Origin: Macrosoma leucophasiata | Lineage: Eukaryota; Arthropoda; Insecta; Lepidoptera; Hedylidae | Assembly: GCA_036365455.1 (NCBI GenBank) | Contig: JAWQUS010000010.1 | Location: 11,664,501 to 11,728,500, forward strand | Reading direction: 5' to 3' | Length of the DNA: 64,000 nt | Part shown: in pieces, positions 62,369 through 64,000 of the stretch | How the letters are laid out: the number at the start of each line of letters is the position of its first letter | Position numbering within the stretch: the first letter of the stretch is position 1 | Notes under the pieces: model-generated | What the model saw: only the letters and a program-made list of their open reading frames with translations | What the model was told of the DNA's origin: nothing | Database searches by the model: none | Program-made: the position numbers and the translations under genes

Positions 62369-62658
62369 CAAGAAATTATGCCATAGAAGAGAGGCATAGA
62401 AAAAAAAAACTATTGTATAAAGTAATTTAAAGTCTGAGTCAAACAAGTAAGGAAGGAAGTCGTCCTGCCGCGCCATCGTTTCTCTGCATTACCACGGGAT
62501 ACTTTATACCACGCTCACGACGCATTAAATTTTATAGCCTTCTCATCACATGTCACACTAGTAATTTGCGTGTATGATTTCATTGGTACAGACTCAAAAT
62601 AAATAAGTTATCAGTATAGCTTTAATTTATTTTAATCTTTTCAGTGTTATTCCAATCC
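62369..62658. other. Spacer, nothing supported
   Basis: AT-rich; no recognised content. Confidence 0.4.
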
Positions 62659-62660
62659 GC

Positions 62661-62979
62661 AAAGCGCGCAGGGCCACGTGGCTGGTGTAGATCGCAAGCG
62701 GTCTACTCGGTCGCACGATACGGGCACGATCGGGTGTGTGATAGGTGACCGCTAGTGGCAAAGCTATCGGTCCCAGTTGCTATAGATAGATAGCAGTCGT
62801 TAAACCTTGTCGGAGGCCTTATGGGCTTTGAAAACATCCGACAGCGACTTGGCCACTAACTCATATCTCCACTAAACCGCAATGGAGCAGCGTGGTGGAG
62901 TAAGTTCTAGGCCTCCCCCCAAATAGGGAAGAGACTTGTGCCCAGCAGTGGGACGTGTCCAAGGTTGCCATTATTATTA
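62661..62979 (+). repeat. 5S-rRNA-like SINE family E, copy 3, near full length
   Basis: Plus-strand copy, opposite to copy 2 only 0.6 kb away. Head AAGCGCGCAGGGCCACGTGG; 5S-like part 62702-62752 (TACGGGCACGATCGGG, GTGATAGGTGACCGC). The body is GTCCCAGTTGCTATAGATAG and GAAAACATCCGACAGCGACT, then AATGGAGCAGCGTGGTGGAG. The tail is GTGCCCAGCAGTGGGACGTG followed by a (ATT)n end. Length ~320 bp. The GTTAAGCA box is mutated here but intact in copy 1. Confidence 0.8.
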
Positions 62980-63730
62980 CAATCCACCATTTCAAAAACG
63001 CAATTAGTGGTCATTCCAAATACACATAATAGCAGCGCACTAACCTACTTGTGAAGTCAAGAGAGCAAATATTAATGCTGTTCAGGTTCTAGTTAATGTA
63101 TTGGTGTAATTATGTGTTCGACGTAAAATGCTCCGCGCGGTTCCCGGGAGCCAGCAGTCGACGCTCTGACCGCTCATTAGTCACTACTCACTGCTAATTC
63201 CCCGGACCCAAGGGAACACCTGATCACCCCAAACTTTGCTCATTAAATATATTTGCAGGATATAATTATCACAGTGTTCCAATATCTTTTAAAATTTACA
63301 TCAACTGGAGATCGAGCCAATTTTCTGTTAGAATAATAAGAAATCTAAATATTTAAAAAGATGTATTACTTATAGAAATACGGTATTTAATCTGTATTTT
63401 ATTAATATTGAATCTGTATCTTTCAACATGTTTTGAGACCTCGGTGATCTTGAACTTATTCTCGTTACATTCGGGCATTCGGTTTCTGGTGGTATTAGTG
63501 TTTTGCTGTATTATCTCGCAATAGTATTATCGCAGCGATAGATACTTCAACAGTATGCTCGAGTGTAGACATACCCCTACTTAAGGGGATCCTGTATTGA
63601 ATAGAAACGGTATATTGACTTGAATGAGGCATAGAATGATGTTATCCAGACCTATAACTATAATAGACTTATAGCAGAGAATAATAATATGTAATAATAC
63701 TTGCTTATAGTTAATTCTAAATAATTCTGA
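62980..63730. other. Spacer, nothing supported
   Basis: A GC-richer patch at 63125-63225 has no recognisable content. Confidence 0.4.
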
Positions 63731-63734
63731 AGTG

Positions 63735-63872
63735 AGTCAGCGTCATCTTTTGAACCATCTATTGAGGTTTTATGTAACTAAATTGTTTAATTTAGTTAAA
63801 TAAAACCTGAATAGATGGTATAACTAAATTATACTATTTAATTACATAAAACCTCAATAGATGACGCTGACT
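63735..63872. repeat. Nested palindrome cluster (MITE-like)
   Basis: 63754-63784 and 63789-63819 form a 31-bp stem with a 4-nt loop and two mismatches. The outer arms AGTCAGCGTCATC (63735-63747) and GATGACGCTGACT (63860-63872) are exact complements. The third arm, 63842-63872, also pairs with the left side. Three versions of the same end are packed into 138 bp. Confidence 0.85.
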
Positions 63873-64000
63873 GGGTGTATATCATATTCAATGTGTTATT
63901 TTATTAAAATTCAATAGAGACTGCAGTGTGTTTTTTTCTTATTGATATCGATAAAACAAAATAGAAATTCTAGCTTTATCTAAATTAAATACGTGTATGT
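63873..64000. other. Window end, nothing recognised
   Basis: AT-rich sequence without identifiable features. Confidence 0.4.

Overview
This window is AT-rich eukaryotic DNA, almost certainly from a moth or butterfly. The RTE reverse transcriptase is of the type abundant in Lepidoptera, one tailed repeat family recalls Bombyx BMC1-type 3' ends, and mariners, tRNA-like SINEs and tacctacctac-rich spacer run throughout. I find no convincing host protein-coding gene. The window reads as gene-poor intergenic or long-intron sequence built from layered transposable elements (TEs). Species and chromosome cannot be stated.

Layout. 1-4860: an I-clade-like LINE on the minus strand (gag-like ORF1, EN-RT ORF2, RNase H tail running off the left edge), split by a 217-bp fragment of a second LINE ('LINE C') flanked by an 11-bp target-site duplication (TSD). 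6497-8665: a long, uninterrupted minus-strand reverse transcriptase of a 5'-truncated CR1/Jockey-like LINE, ending against a degenerate ACC repeat. 9-19 kb: repeat-derived spacer (inverted copies of one 0.75-kb family, a tRNA-like SINE, a decayed mariner). 19765-21044: a mariner with an uninterrupted 341-aa transposase and D,D34D triad. 22-27 kb: spacer, SINEs and a hairpin. 27115-28480: wreck of a Ty3/Gypsy pol (RNase H and integrase). 28.5-41 kb: spacer, SINEs, foldbacks, a tandem array and a 390-bp near-perfect palindrome abutting a SINE. 41270-42527: a dead mariner with perfect 22-bp ends. 45053-48327: an RTE element with two internal deletions, whose right target-site copy was hit by a LINE C insertion; both TSDs are readable. 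48-64 kb: many short non-autonomous repeats, RTE remnants and perfect hairpins.

How the parts relate. Several non-autonomous families carry the 3' end of an autonomous LINE. Family B (tRNA-like head) ends like LINE C. Families E and F end like the RTE. The head of family E matches 5S rRNA in sequence and register, so E looks like a 5S-rRNA-derived SINE with an RTE-type tail. Family A (11 copies) has a constant 5' end and poly-A. Family G is a tRNA-like cloverleaf enclosed by inverted flanking arms. Family letters are my own labels. All identity statements are by-eye alignments; no database search was run.
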